Part shown: positions 24,001 through 35,064 of the stretch, one piece after another
How the letters are laid out: each line of letters opens with the position of its first letter
How positions within the stretch are numbered: position 1 is the stretch's first letter
Source of the DNA: Aculops lycopersici
Taxonomy: Eukaryota; Arthropoda; Arachnida; Trombidiformes; Eriophyidae
Length of the DNA stretch: 64,000 nt
Direction of reading: 5' to 3'
Assembly (NCBI GenBank): GCA_015350385.1
Contig: WNKI01000001.1
Coordinates: 9,479,118 to 9,543,117, forward strand
Translations under genes and position numbers: made by a program
Notes under the pieces: generated by a model
Told to the model about the DNA's origin: nothing
Seen by the model: the letters and a program-made list of their open reading frames with translations, nothing else
Database searches by the model: none

Positions 24001-25297
24001 GTCGTGCTGTTTGTTTGGCTGATGCTCGCTCCAAGTCAGCACGAAAAAGAGAGAGAGAGAGAGGAGCTAGGAAGTTGGAATGATGCATCGGATAGTTTTC
24101 CTTGCTGCTGACCATAACAACTGACCGCTGCGACTTCATATCTCGGTGGCATATCCGAGCTGGTTGCTCAGTCAACTGGCGACGATTGAAGTTTGTCGTG
24201 TCACCGCTTTTCCCCCGCTTGCTCGCCCACCAACCACATATACCATTCAGCTCACACTCACTACAGCATAAGATGCGAGTTATAGTTGGCTCCCAAATTG
24301 GGTGTTTATTTTCACGCTTCCAGTGGCAGCACATAACTACTACCACGATGACGACAGAAACGACGGCATACATAGTGATAGTGATAGTAATTAACTCTCC
24401 TAACTTTCGGTTCCTCGGGATCTCGTCGCCATCACGCACCAACTTCCGCTACACAGGCGTCAAGATCCAGTCTCAGTGGCCAGCAGCTCGAGTTGCCGAC
24501 TCTAACCACAGCCACCAACTTCACGAGTGACAAGGAGCTGACCAATTCAGAGGACTCAGGTGGCGACTCCACAGAGGGCGCCAGCTATGCCACCTCGGAA
24601 ATAGGAGGACCTAGCGACCAGCCAGCGCCGCTAGGCGCGCCACCCATTGACTACGCGCAGTACTTTGCAAACTTCGATTCCCGTCCCATAGGCCAACACT
24701 TGGCGCTGCACATTCCCCAGCTCACAAGCGAGCGCCACTATTTCGTAAGTAATTTTTCTTTGAAATTTTACTCTTCTCAAAAAATCTCCCAGAGTTTCAA
24801 GGTCAACACTTGTACTCTTCTTTTCTGCCTGCAACAAAAGATTAATTCAAGGTCACTGACCTCACACCAATCCCCAATAACCCTATCTCACTTGATTCAA
24901 TATAATATTACGTGAAACAAAATAATAGCAAGCACAAGACTCAACCTTGAGGCTGAGATGCAGCTCGACGCAGGCGCAGGTTTTGGCCGTCGACTCGGCG
25001 ACTGCCGTTATAGTGGCCATTGCCGCCGAACCCAACGAGCATCAGGTGGTTGGTCCGAGTCATTCACAAAACGGATCTAGCGCTTGGATGCAGCGGCAAC
25101 CGCAACAAAAACAATGGAGCAGAAACAAGTCCAATTATCGGAACCAAAATCCACCCTCAGCCTCGACTGGCGGCTACCAGACGAATCACCATTCAAATTA
25201 CAAATCAAATGGCTCCTCCTCATCAACCCTCCTTTCGACTGGCCATTATTTGTGCACTTTGTTCATAATGTTGTGCCTCTATTTCACACAAAACTAA
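17823..25297 (+). CDS. Beaten path (Beat) family immunoglobulin cell-surface protein
   Basis: Seven exons join in frame: 17823-17943, 20234-20475, 20736-20865, 21258-21391, 21631-23214, 24457-24744, 24929-25297; 955 residues with all exons. Exon 1 is a signal peptide (SATLVLVSLCVHL), with an in-frame TAG 12 bases before its ATG. Exons 2-3 form Ig1: TNFWLICQF, the Beat hallmark LYSVKWYKRNEEFYR, and EGTYACEIS. Exon 4 starts Ig2 (YSLGDRVELNCSS, ALSWFINNRR). Exons 6-7 finish it (LALHIPQLTSERHYF, STLRLRCSS) and end in a hydrophobic tail (LCTLFIMLCLYFTQN), suggesting a GPI anchor. Beat proteins bind Sidestep-type receptors in axon guidance. Exon 5 is phase 0-0, so skipping it leaves a canonical two-Ig Beat of 427 residues. 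Introns 1-6 hold no other gene I can see; intron 1 is 2.3 kb. Confidence 0.9.
19725..19744. repeat. 9-bp perfect inverted repeat of the CTAGCGAC motif
   Basis: CTAGCGACT at 19725-19733 is followed after two bases by AGTCGCTAG at 19736-19744. It lies in beat intron 1, in CpG-rich sequence. It contains two inverted copies of the dispersed octamer. Confidence 0.7.
21037..21062. repeat. (GA)n microsatellite in beat intron 3
   Basis: About 13 uninterrupted AG units in the intron between Ig1 and Ig2 coding exons. The repeat is ordinary; similar tracts occur at 28284-28301, 35027-35059 and 36757-36791. Confidence 0.9.
21631..23214 (+). CDS. Beat exon 5: symmetric 528-codon exon carrying half-Ig / spacer / half-Ig
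   Basis: The exon begins after AACAAAG (21630) and ends before GTAAGT (23215); both junctions are phase 0. Its first part looks like the back half of a Beat Ig2 domain (SLTLKFKLTSEL, then LELRFQCKYKLTEV with the F-strand Cys). Its end looks like the front half of another (SLSVNCTTIGAL, then LLEWFINNQE), ending at the same codon position as exon 4 (ALSWFINNRR). In between is about 300 residues of Ser/Gly/acidic and polyQ sequence (22724-22750). Included, it gives three Ig domains; skipped, it gives two. The upstream acceptor is the best in-frame choice but is not proven. Confidence 0.75.
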
Positions 25298-25812
25298 ATA
25301 CTATTACTGTGATAGAAAAAAAACATGGATTAAACTGAATCAAGTAAAATATACAAGTCAACTTGTGACTAGGATCACCTCCCAGATGCAGAAGGCGATT
25401 CAACATACCATTTATTCCTCTTGCAGCTCTACTTGCTCTCATTGCATTTTAATATAAGCATTTGCCGCGATAATTGTGTGTATTATGAATATTTGTTTGT
25501 GTATAATTTTACAGTGTAGTAAATTTGTTTTGCGTCATTTCAGCTTCCCTCTTTGGCCGTAACTTTCCCTTTCGTCCCGCCCGTCGTCGTTCTTTTCAAT
25601 ATTATTATTATTTTTCGTTCTTGTTATTATTTGTCTTTTGGTCGTTGCGTCATCCATGTTGAGTTTTCCATCTCGAGTGAGCGTTATAATTGATCTTCAA
25701 GCCCAACTCCAGGTACTCTCCTGTATTTACAATCGTCCATTACCATTTCGTACGCCCCTCAAATTTTCGTAACCATAGATCACACTTGACTCTCTTTCCA
25801 TCTAAAGTCAGC
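25298..25812. other. Convergent 3' flanks of beat and the next minus-strand gene
   Basis: AT-rich sequence between two convergent stops. No coding gene or clear structure. It should contain both 3' UTRs. Confidence 0.5.
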
Positions 25813-27054
25813 CTATAGAATCATCGACTTGAACAGGTTTGCATTCGAGTACAAGTCCGAGTCGAAGTGCCTGATGGTTCGTCCGGCCCACCTGTTAGAT
25901 TGGTTGGTTGATAATCGGTTGGTTGAATGAGTAGTTAGTGATCTGGTTGATGTATTTTATTACGCTTCAGGACATCAATTCAAGGAAAAAGAATCTTACC
26001 TGTCGGTGTAGAAGGGCGACGACTTGTCCACCAAATCGACCTCCTCGCCGTCGGTGGCGTGCGCGTGGGTTGTCTTCGAGGGCAAGCTTGGCCGATATGA
26101 TTGGGGATTGATGGAGCTCAGCGAGAGTTTCCTCCCATCGGCCGACTGACCATAGGGACTGTCGGCGAGATGGCATTTGTGGCGCGGCAATAGGTTTGTT
26201 TGGCGCGTCAACAGGTGGATGGGTTTGTTTTGATGATTTGCAGGGTGGCACAAATTCGACGTCAGTTCGTTAAATTCATTGTAATTATGATTTAATCGTT
26301 GTTGTTGTGGGTAGTGGTTAGTTAGATTAGAATCCGCTCTTTTTGTGCTTAACATCATCGATTGGGACGTACTAGGTAGATCGGTGAACAGGTAATTGTA
26401 ATGTGTGTCTCTACTACTGGCTGAACTACTACTGCTTGGCTGGTACTGAGCTGACACGAGCGCCGCGTGGTGGGCCAGCCGATCGGAGGCATGCAAAAAG
26501 GAATCTCCGCCGCGAGGCGAGGGCACAAAGAGGCCAAGTTCGTAGTCGAACTCGAGCAAGTGGTTGTAGAGTTTCCTTGTAAGCATTGGTTCTGACATTA
26601 GCAAACTCGAGCCACTTAATCGGTCCAACTCTCGGCCGAAATCCATGTACTGCTCGTAGAAGTCTATGCGCGGCTGTCGTTTGCCAGCAGCTTGAAAGTT
26701 GCGATTATGTCTACGGGGATTCGTTAAACTCAACAGGTCGGCATAGTTGCCACACTGTTTTATGTCTTTGGGCTCGAGAAGGAGGTTCGATAAATACCCT
26801 TGATTGTAGCCGGGGCCGCTGGAGCCGACGCCCGCCGAACTTCCGGCGGACGAGGTGCCGCCCGAGTTGCGCACGGACCAGGGCAACTCGGAGTTGAATT
26901 TCCTCCCGTTCAATTCGCCAATCTTGTCACTGTAAAGGGAGGAGCCAAACTCAACATTCTTGCCGTAAATAGTTGAGTGTGGCCGCTTCCAAACCTTAGG
27001 TACCAAAACCTTCTTGCCTCTCGGCGTCTTGGAGCTTGTCGTTTCTGTAGACAT
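25813..27054 (-). CDS. Unidentified 377-residue protein, possibly myofilin-like (weak)
   Basis: Two coding exons: 27054-26000, ending at a good donor (AG|GTAAGA), and 25891-25813, beginning after TCTAACAG. They join in phase 2, replacing a stop that reading through the donor would give. The new tail is RWAGRTIRHFDSDLYSNANL, ending FKSMIL. The N-terminus has VPKVWKRPHSTIYGKNVEFG followed by SSLYSDKIGELN, which looks like a conserved short block. The middle is Ser/His/Asn-rich and disordered-looking. There is no signal peptide or membrane segment, so it is probably cytoplasmic. The YGKN..FG.S.Y spacing reminded me of arthropod myofilin, a thick-filament protein, but I cannot confirm that. An acceptor-like ATTAG shortly upstream of the ATG suggests a 5' UTR intron. 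Confidence 0.7.
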
Positions 27055-29821
27055 GATTTTGATTTGCTTTCCTAATAAATTGGATTCACGTGATTGATTT
27101 TTGTTTCGTTTGGGTGATTCTAAATTTTGAGATGAGAATCGGAGTTGAGAGTTGAAAAGATTTGGGTTCAGGTTATAAATACAATCTCGATATAATTTCT
27201 ATTTTTGATCTTCTCAGTCCAACAGCCACTTGCTATGATCCCTCCTTCTCTCCAATCCGCCTATTAGTAGCAGTAGTAGTCCTAGTAGTAGTAGTCGCAA
27301 AATTTATCCTTAGTCCAAGCTGGTCAGTCGCTTCGATGAAATCTCAGGTGCGATTGACAGGCAAGCGACAAGACAAGAAACGAGCAAACTAGTAGTAGAC
27401 TAGAGACTAGAGGCGCGCACAATTTTTCGAACACTCGGCTCACTTCCACTCTTACTTTTACTTTTACTCTTACTTATACCTTCACTTTTACGCAACTCAC
27501 TAGTCAGTATCACTTGCTAATTTTTCTTACAAACCCCTTGGCTCACTAACATGCGGTTACAATTTCCATTCGCCTTCCTCAGACAGATAGACAAACAGAC
27601 GCATAAACTCAATAGCAAACTGCTCTGTTTTAGTTCAGTAGATTGAAACAAGCGTCAATAATGCTCACTTTTAGCTGGTGATCTCTTACCTTGTGTTGTT
27701 AAGTAGAAAGCTACCGCTCAGGATGACGATTATAATTGCAAACTACTATTTTGTATCTCGCACCTCAACTACGAACTTCTCAATGACAACTCAATCCACC
27801 AAACAACTGACTTTGTTTGGTTTTTCGCGTTAGTTAGTTAGACACTTACCTCGTCTATGGGGTGCTAAAGCTATCGTGTTTTCAGACACAGGATTCGCAT
27901 ACATTCTGCTCTCCATACACAGCAGCGGCAACGGCGGCCGCCAAAGTCGCTAGGTGCACGCAGCGGCCACTCATGCGCACACTCGGTAGCACGGGGCACC
28001 TAGCGCCGTCCAGAAGTCGGAGGATGAATTCTCGCTTGTAGTTGATAACTTGAGACGACTTTTCAGTTTGGCCAGCTGAACTAACTTGACTTTGCCAGGC
28101 GAGTCCTTTTAAAGAGCTACCAGGGAGTTACATCAATTATTGGCAATCTGCGCACTTGAGCCTCCGAGTTGGCCGTGTGTGTCTTTGCTGCACCCCTAGC
28201 GAGTGAGCAAGAGAGACTGACGCCACAAAAATCAAATGGCAGCAGCGACCTCGACAGGCAAGCGAGTTAGAGTCTATCAAAAGAGATAGAGAGAGAGAGA
28301 GTTGTTGTTGCCTGCTATTGTCGTTGCTTGCTTATGAAGTTGCTCATCTTTCAGTTATGTGACGCCCCGCCTAATCTCGGCGCGCCATGCTCCTGTTGCA
28401 GGCGAAGCCGTTAGCATTGCTAACTTCGCTTGCGCCGCCAAGCTGGCAGCGCCAAGCTCGAGGTCGCCCGCTAGCTTGACAAGCCGCGACGAGCGGCAAA
28501 CTGGACTGGCGTGGAGTTGCCATCAACTTGGGGGCCACGGCGAGTGATTTAGTTTCATTTGCTTCCAAGCTCAAAACTCTCGGGGGCCTCGTGGAGTCAA
28601 CGCAATCGAGTATATGAATCTCCCAACTAGAGCCACTTGAAACAATCGTCGCACGAAACACTCGGCGTCCTCCACTTGCAATCGGAGTTGCAGTTTTGCG
28701 GCCTCCAGTCGTCGGTTGACTCGGCTGTTGGCCTCGAGCCAAGCGGCAGGTGAGACGAGCCACATTACTCAACGTAAATTCGCATCTCTCTCTTTCTCTC
28801 GTAGGATCTTGTCAATGTGGCGCCCGTTTTTGAGCAACACCAATATCAACGTCGACAGTCGGCGAAAAAAACTTCCGCCGATCGGACAAAAAACGGCAGC
28901 AGCAACCACGACGACGACTGCCATGCGTCAACAAAAGCGAAGACTCGCGCGAGATCCGGCACCGACAAACAGGTACAGGTAGTGGTGGTTGTAGTTGGAG
29001 TTGTTGCCGTGACTTTGAAGCACCTCTGCCGCTGCTACTGTTGCTCTTGGCTCCACGTGTCCATCAACAAAAACAACAACAACATCAACAACAAAGACAT
29101 TAATCGTGTTATTAAGTCCAAATCTCACTACAGATTGCACTTTTTTACGTTAATTGAACCAAAGCCAAGTGGCCGCTACCTTCATCTTGGTAGTTGTTGA
29201 TTTCGTCGTCACTAAACTTAAAGCTAGAACTGATTCAAAGCTCAAACTAAAGCCCCGTTCGCTTTCTATGACGACAAGTGAGCCTATGATTTATTCATCT
29301 CGAGGCTCGAAACTCTGGCGGCGCAACTTGAGATTCCGGCTTAACTCCTTGGGCGTAGCGATTGCCACTTCACTTGGCCTTTAAAACAAATTGTCTCGCT
29401 CCATTGTCATCACTAATATACTTTACAGTTGCTGAGTCATGCCAGCTCTCAGTTACTGTCTACGCTTCTCTTTACGCTTTTCTCAACCGCAACTGACTCA
29501 CGTAGTCGTTAAGCTAGCTGTTAAGATCATTTGTCTGACGTCTTCACACATTGAACTCAGTGGATTTTAGCTCGCCTTTCTAAGCACCCCAAGCTGCGAG
29601 GCAGACAGACTCGAAGCTGACGAGAGTTAGCAACAGGTGGCCTTGTGTGCGGCCCGCTTTTTTCCACGAGGTAAAGCGTAACGAGTTGGAGTATTGAGTT
29701 GCAATTGGATTGCTTTTGCTCAAGTTTTCTGCTCAATCGATGGAGCCCCAACTGATCATCTTGATCTTGCACTTTAATTGTTACATATTCTAAATCGATA
29801 CATAAATTGAATACATAAACA
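27055..29821. other. Divergent intergenic region upstream of two genes
   Basis: This region probably holds the 5' UTR and promoter of the minus-strand gene ending at 27054 and of the plus-strand gene starting at 29822. CpG-rich DNA lies around 27930-28030, with GTCGCTAGGTGC at 27946-27957 and an inverted partner GCACCTAGCG around 27996-28005. A (GA)n tract lies near 28284-28301. The short open frames from 28359 to 29384 have no recognisable domain. Confidence 0.45.
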
Positions 29822-32800
29822 ATGGACTGGCCCCACTCATCGCCGAACGCCCCAGAGCACGATCAACAGGCTTCCTCCTCGCACCAGAGGAGGGATGCAA
29901 CTCGAGGGACGAGTTCTGACGCAAGCTCGACGCGATGCCTCATGTCTGGTGCCACAAGTCCGAGTAGCACGCTGCCAATGGGGAGCTCTTCGGAGGTTAC
30001 AAGTGACGGTGGTGGTCACCTACAACAGCAAGTACTACCACAACGACTGCCTCAATCGCAACAAGTGTTTGTGCGTCAGCACAGAGGGGAGCACTCGAAC
30101 CAGAGCAACCAAGATCAGGTAGCGCAACAAGGCTTTCAGCGAGCTTCCACTCGAGGTTCTCGAAATCGACCACCAGGTAGAGCTCAGGTCATTGCTTCAA
30201 CGAGACCTCAAAATCAGCAACAGCAACAACAACCAGCACCTCCACCGTCGTTGGCTCACCCTGCAAATTTAACCAACAGCCACTCAGTTCCAAGTATATT
30301 GAGGCCGAATGATAGTTTCAGCTCGGATAACACGGATGATACTTTGAATGGCAGTGCCAAGTCGGCACCACACCGGCCGCATCGGGATTCGGCTAGCATC
30401 TATACTCACAACTCGGACGATCCTCCAACTCGGGGCACTCCTAGCCGACGACGAGGCTCGACCATAATGATTATCGACGACCTCGGATCGGGCGGCGATA
30501 TGACACTCGGTCATCGGGGGACAAGGCGAGATACTGACCCTTTTGAAAGGGGATACCTTAAGATTAGTGCTCCAATGGTCAAGGAAATCATTAGCTATCG
30601 TCGTTCGCTATGCATACTAATACTTGCCTTTATTTACGCCATATTCGCCTTCACTGCCGTGCTATTGAGACCGAGTAACCATTCTAATTTTGTCTCCTCA
30701 ATGACTCGAGGCCAGCAGCGAGAGGTTGACTCAAATGATTGGACTCAGGAGATGATTGCCGGCTGGCACCGGGATCGTCCCTTGGATTTGGCGCCCGAGA
30801 TTAGGCACATCCGCATTCGCGAGTGTCGCCGCACCACCAAGAGACCAAAGCCCAGCACATCAACCACAACCACCAAACCACCGGCCTCAACAACGATTAC
30901 AGCAAGACCGACTAGCTCAACAGCTGCATCATTATCCACAATAACAACAACAACCTCTAGAGCCAAGTTGCACGAAACACAGTCGTCAAGATCATTGTTA
31001 GCGGCGAGGCTAGAGGGCGCCACGAGCAAGAATAGTAGCGTCAAGGGACTGGATTATGATAAAAGTAGCATGTCGTCGACAACAATAGCTCCCAGATCTA
31101 CCTCCTCAACAACAAGCCCAACCACAACATCTACATCTACAACAACAACAACAACCACCACCACCACCACAACTACTACCAAGAGACCTCACCGGCGGCA
31201 CAAATTTGAGGCACTAAATGGGTGCCTGTTCCGAGTGGACTCCTCGAGCGAGACCATGGGCGACATATGCTGCTGTGCAGGAATTCCCACTTATGTAACT
31301 GTAAAGCCAACGGCGACTAACAGTAACCCATTGGTTAATGCAAAAATAACTTCTGGTGGCAAATCGGCTGTCAAACAAACAACGACAAGTAGGCCAACTG
31401 ATTCCACTCCACTTGCAAAATCATCGACACCTATACCTGCGTCCACGTTCCTGTCAAGCCAAACAACTTCAGCAGCAGCAGCAGCAGTAACACCAACGAG
31501 CAGATTCTCACTTGGTCTTGGTCCGACAGCGCCGCCTACGCGGAAGCAAAAGAGAGCGGAAGCACCGACTAGCTTGGCACCCAACAGCAGCAAAGTAGCA
31601 GTGAAAAATCACCCCAACTCAACGTCAATGTCGTCGGCGTCGCCTTCGTTGACTAGACCAGCGACAACATCGGCATCAACGTCAACTACAACCTCGTCAA
31701 CGACAACTACCCAGAAACCCAAGCGAAACTACCAGAGACCTCAGATAATGTGTTTCGTCACGGCCGCAGGTGAGCTCTTCAATGCTCAAAAATTGGTGGC
31801 TCCCATTGCTAATGATTACAATTTGAGATATGCGTTTATCAAGGACAAGGGCAAGTGTATCACTTGTTCGTGTTGCCACGAGCACGAACCCGACAAGGTG
31901 AACAAGTTGCTTGCTAATGTACCCATAGCTAGTAGCTCGCAGCCGAAGAGTATGATGATAGACAAGAACGGAAATCAATTGCTGTCGCCCGCAAGTAGCA
32001 GCCTTGATGACGACTCATCCGGTTCCGGTCTTTGGGTTCGACTGCGCGATCGGTTAGTCTCTTGGATGGAGTCTTTGGATAAATTCTACTTTTGGCTCTT
32101 TGATCTGTTCGACCAATCTCTTGAGGCCGCTCGGTATGGAGTTTATCCGGCAAACTTCACCGATTCTTCTGGCTTGATTCTAGCACAAAGCTCGCTGGTC
32201 TCACCTCAATTAGATTTCAATCTTGCAGATTCCGACTCAAGGGCAGAATCTTATCGGCCACCCGAAGCCAGCCTGTTTATCGACGAGAGCACATATGACG
32301 ACTTTACAACCACTAGCTCAACCACAACTACAATCACACCCTCATCTACAACCACCACAACTTCAACCACCTCAACTACGACAACCACCACCTCGACTAC
32401 TTCGACAACAACCACCACTAGCACCACAACCACCAATAGGCCGACCAAGAGAAGGAAAGATAGAAAGCGGAAGCGACCAACGAGCAACGGCACCAGTTCG
32501 TCCTATCACCATCATCATCACAATCCACAGCGAGTTGAGCTACTCGAAAAGTTGCGACGCGAGCACGAGAAGCTTGATGATAGTCATGCGAATATAGAGA
32601 CTTTGATCTCGATATTTACGACGCCATTCCCTTCAACGACTTCATTGGCGACCACAATAATAACAACAACAACGACAACCTCCTCGCCAACCACCAAGTT
32701 ACCTGCTGCGAGATCTGAAAATACGCCTCCTCTAACAGAAACTAGATCCAGCAAACACGAAGCAGGTGGCCAGAGTAATCTTAGTGGCGCAGGTAAGGAG

Positions 32801-34270
32801 GAGATGATAAAATCTCAAGCGCCGTCGACGAGCATAAAATTTAGCTCACCACCACCACGAAACTCTATCACGAGCACCAAAAGTCCAACGGTTGTCATAA
32901 ACGTCTATGCCTCAAGCGGAAGCCTGAGCCCACCTCTCGCCTCGACTGCTAAACCCTCACTGATGGCTCCCGAACTCTTGCTTTTGGTTCCACAATCGAC
33001 GGCTACGCCCACTTTGGTTGGCATCATTGGGAACCAAACGATTGTAGCCGATCCCGAAGCCACGCCTAGTACGCATACAACCAAAACTGAGATTATCGGT
33101 TCGGGTGAGAGAGGCGATGAGTCGACTGAGCTGTCAAATCTCAAGCTGAGTATCAGATTTGGCAACAACAAAATAAAGGCCGCCACTGGTGTCAATGGTG
33201 GTGGCCTCGATAGTAAGCTCGTTAATGAGACTACCGCCTCAGGAGACGCCAAGCTAACTTCTTTGCAATTTCTAGCCGAAGCTCATGGTGGCAATTCTGT
33301 CATGAATGAAAAAACTAAGCAAAATGGTGAGCTAATACCAATAGCAATACCATTACCGATATCAATATCCGCAATTATAAATGCCACCAAAGCGGGAGAT
33401 CAAGTTGTCATCGGTGCAACTGAGACTGAGGCTAAGGTGACGCAATCAAATAAGCAGCCGGCCAACGAATCGACCGTGGCGCAAGCAAAGCAACCACCAC
33501 AACCACAACCAATCTCATCGGCGACTCTCCCCGCGACCGCGACAGCGAACCCTTTTCCTAGCGAGCCCTCGATTTTGATCTCACTGGGACCACCGACTAA
33601 TGGCCTGGCCAACGGAGGTCCCTTGGCCACAACTATAATTGCAACCATCAACTCAACCACCAGTAGCAGCAGTAGCTTGGCAAGTTTAGACTCAACTTCA
33701 TCCACTTCCTCCACTACTTCTAGCTCAAGCTCGCAAAGCAAGCAACCGGAGCCCAGTAAGTTAAGCTCGCCGGCTGCCCCATTGCTAGCATCTTCATCGA
33801 ATTTGGAGCCAGCGGGGACGGCGCCAGCCAATGAACCCGAGGAGCAAGCAACCCAGCGCCGCACCACAACTTTAACCTCGTCAACCACCTCCACTACCTC
33901 CACCACCCAAACGGGCGGCGGTAGTGGCGGGAGCAGTAGTATTGGCACACAACACGAGCTCAAGGGCGACGATGGGGCGCCAATAGTCAGGCTAGCAGTT
34001 CCGTCGCAGTTGAGCTCGAAGCAAGCCAATAACATCAATGCCAATGCAAACACCAACAATAGACTCGCCGGCCGACAACAGCTAATCTCCTCAACCTCCC
34101 GAACTTCCACCTCCTTGCACTCCACTCTCCGATCTTCCTCGTCCACCACAGGAGCCGATGTTGAAACAGCGCTTGACGTCGGTGGAAATAATCTGCCACC
34201 ACCTATCCAATTGCAAACGCCAACCGGAAATGGCAAACCTTTAGGCCGAGTTCCGGCTGTTCAAGCTTAA
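29822..34270 (+). CDS. Giant Thr/Ser-rich single-pass (type II) membrane protein, mucin-like, unrecognised family
   Basis: A single exon of 1,482 residues; the ATG sits in a good context (AACAATGG) and AATAAA follows at 34341. There is no signal peptide. Residues 1-258 are polar and Gln/Ser-rich with basic SYRRS at the end, then one membrane segment (about 262-281, LCILILAFIYAIFAFTAVLL). This suggests a cytosolic N-terminus and an outward C-terminal region. The ectodomain is dominated by Thr/Ser/Pro tracts coded by ACA/ACC runs (about 31098-31180 and 32300-32440), which are likely O-glycosylated. Two blocks stand out: about 456-500 (LNGCLFRVDSS, GDICCCAGIPTYVTV) and about 641-690 (QIMCFVTAAGELFNAQKL, GKCITCSCCHEHEPD). 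Each follows a basic stretch that could be a furin-type cleavage site. An aromatic amphipathic segment lies near 747-775 (SLDKFYFWLFDLFDQ). I do not recognise the family. Confidence 0.8.
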   Translation: MDWPHSSPNAPEHDQQASSSHQRRDATRGTSSDASSTRCLMSGATSPSSTLPMGSSSEVTSDGGGHLQQQVLPQRLPQSQQVFVRQHRGEHSNQSNQDQVAQQGFQRASTRGSRNRPPGRAQVIASTRPQNQQQQQQPAPPPSLAHPANLTNSHSVPSILRPNDSFSSDNTDDTLNGSAKSAPHRPHRDSASIYTHNSDDPPTRGTPSRRRGSTIMIIDDLGSGGDMTLGHRGTRRDTDPFERGYLKISAPMVKEIISYRRSLCILILAFIYAIFAFTAVLLRPSNHSNFVSSMTRGQQREVDSNDWTQEMIAGWHRDRPLDLAPEIRHIRIRECRRTTKRPKPSTSTTTTKPPASTTITARPTSSTAASLSTITTTTSRAKLHETQSSRSLLAARLEGATSKNSSVKGLDYDKSSMSSTTIAPRSTSSTTSPTTTSTSTTTTTTTTTTTTTTKRPHRRHKFEALNGCLFRVDSSSETMGDICCCAGIPTYVTVKPTATNSNPLVNAKITSGGKSAVKQTTTSRPTDSTPLAKSSTPIPASTFLSSQTTSAAAAAVTPTSRFSLGLGPTAPPTRKQKRAEAPTSLAPNSSKVAVKNHPNSTSMSSASPSLTRPATTSASTSTTTSSTTTTQKPKRNYQRPQIMCFVTAAGELFNAQKLVAPIANDYNLRYAFIKDKGKCITCSCCHEHEPDKVNKLLANVPIASSSQPKSMMIDKNGNQLLSPASSSLDDDSSGSGLWVRLRDRLVSWMESLDKFYFWLFDLFDQSLEAARYGVYPANFTDSSGLILAQSSLVSPQLDFNLADSDSRAESYRPPEASLFIDESTYDDFTTTSSTTTTITPSSTTTTTSTTSTTTTTTSTTSTTTTTSTTTTNRPTKRRKDRKRKRPTSNGTSSSYHHHHHNPQRVELLEKLRREHEKLDDSHANIETLISIFTTPFPSTTSLATTIITTTTTTSSPTTKLPAARSENTPPLTETRSSKHEAGGQSNLSGAGKEEMIKSQAPSTSIKFSSPPPRNSITSTKSPTVVINVYASSGSLSPPLASTAKPSLMAPELLLLVPQSTATPTLVGIIGNQTIVADPEATPSTHTTKTEIIGSGERGDESTELSNLKLSIRFGNNKIKAATGVNGGGLDSKLVNETTASGDAKLTSLQFLAEAHGGNSVMNEKTKQNGELIPIAIPLPISISAIINATKAGDQVVIGATETEAKVTQSNKQPANESTVAQAKQPPQPQPISSATLPATATANPFPSEPSILISLGPPTNGLANGGPLATTIIATINSTTSSSSSLASLDSTSSTSSTTSSSSSQSKQPEPSKLSSPAAPLLASSSNLEPAGTAPANEPEEQATQRRTTTLTSSTTSTTSTTQTGGGSGGSSSIGTQHELKGDDGAPIVRLAVPSQLSSKQANNINANANTNNRLAGRQQLISSTSRTSTSLHSTLRSSSSTTGADVETALDVGGNNLPPPIQLQTPTGNGKPLGRVPAVQA

Positions 34271-35021
34271 AGGGTGTTGGTATGATACTTCAAGTTAGGG
34301 AAGCAAGCGAACGAGTGAGCATGTTTTGCTTCCCGTTATAAATAAAACCAGCGAGCCACTAGGACTATTTACCAGGTGGTATTTGAATTTTTGATTGACT
34401 GCCCTTACCTACAGTCCCACTGCCACAAGCATTCCGATAGTTTCCTCTCTCTCGACGTCTGGTATAGTTGCTGCTGCTGCTGTTGTTGCTACCTCTACTG
34501 CTGCAGCCGCTGCTTTGAGTTACTTTTACTTGTGGAAATCCAATTACCCGGTCTCGAAAAATAAATTCTAGCTCAAGTGCAAACACAAATCTAATGCAGC
34601 TGCAACTAAATCGCATTATCTATTTGGGTCCTTCTTCAATTTCGAGTAGCGCGCCTCGCCAGCCGCTGAGCTGAATTCTAGCAACAATAACAAGGACGCC
34701 GACAAAAACTTGCATACAAATTCAACCAACCCACTTCAAATCAAGTACTCAGCGGTCCCTCGATCGTGGGCACCAGTTTCAACCGGAACGGCTCGCCTCT
34801 AGCTCCGCCCACCAGGCGACAAGGGACCAGAGCGGGCAACTAACCGAGAGAAACCAAGCGGACGGCGTAAATCCCAACTGACATAGAGCGAGCCGATCGA
34901 GCGTGACCCTCTGGACTCAATTAGAATTGCAGGTGTCTCTCACGCTCCTTCTATCCTATTGGCTGGTTATTGAAGTGGAACCACTCGCTTAGACAACTGC
35001 AGCTCGCTAGACGCTTGAGTA

Positions 35022-35026
<5 letters not shown>

Positions 35027-35059
<33 letters not shown>
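35027..35059. repeat. (AG)n microsatellite
   Basis: About 16 uninterrupted AG units in an intergenic region. Nothing unusual apart from its length. Confidence 0.95.

Positions 35060-35064
<5 letters not shown>

Noticed and set aside
33400..34236. 278-codon minus-strand frame opposite the mucin-like gene
   Set aside because: Antisense shadow of Thr/Ser-rich codons, giving Val/Leu/Glu-rich low-complexity sequence; no independent support.
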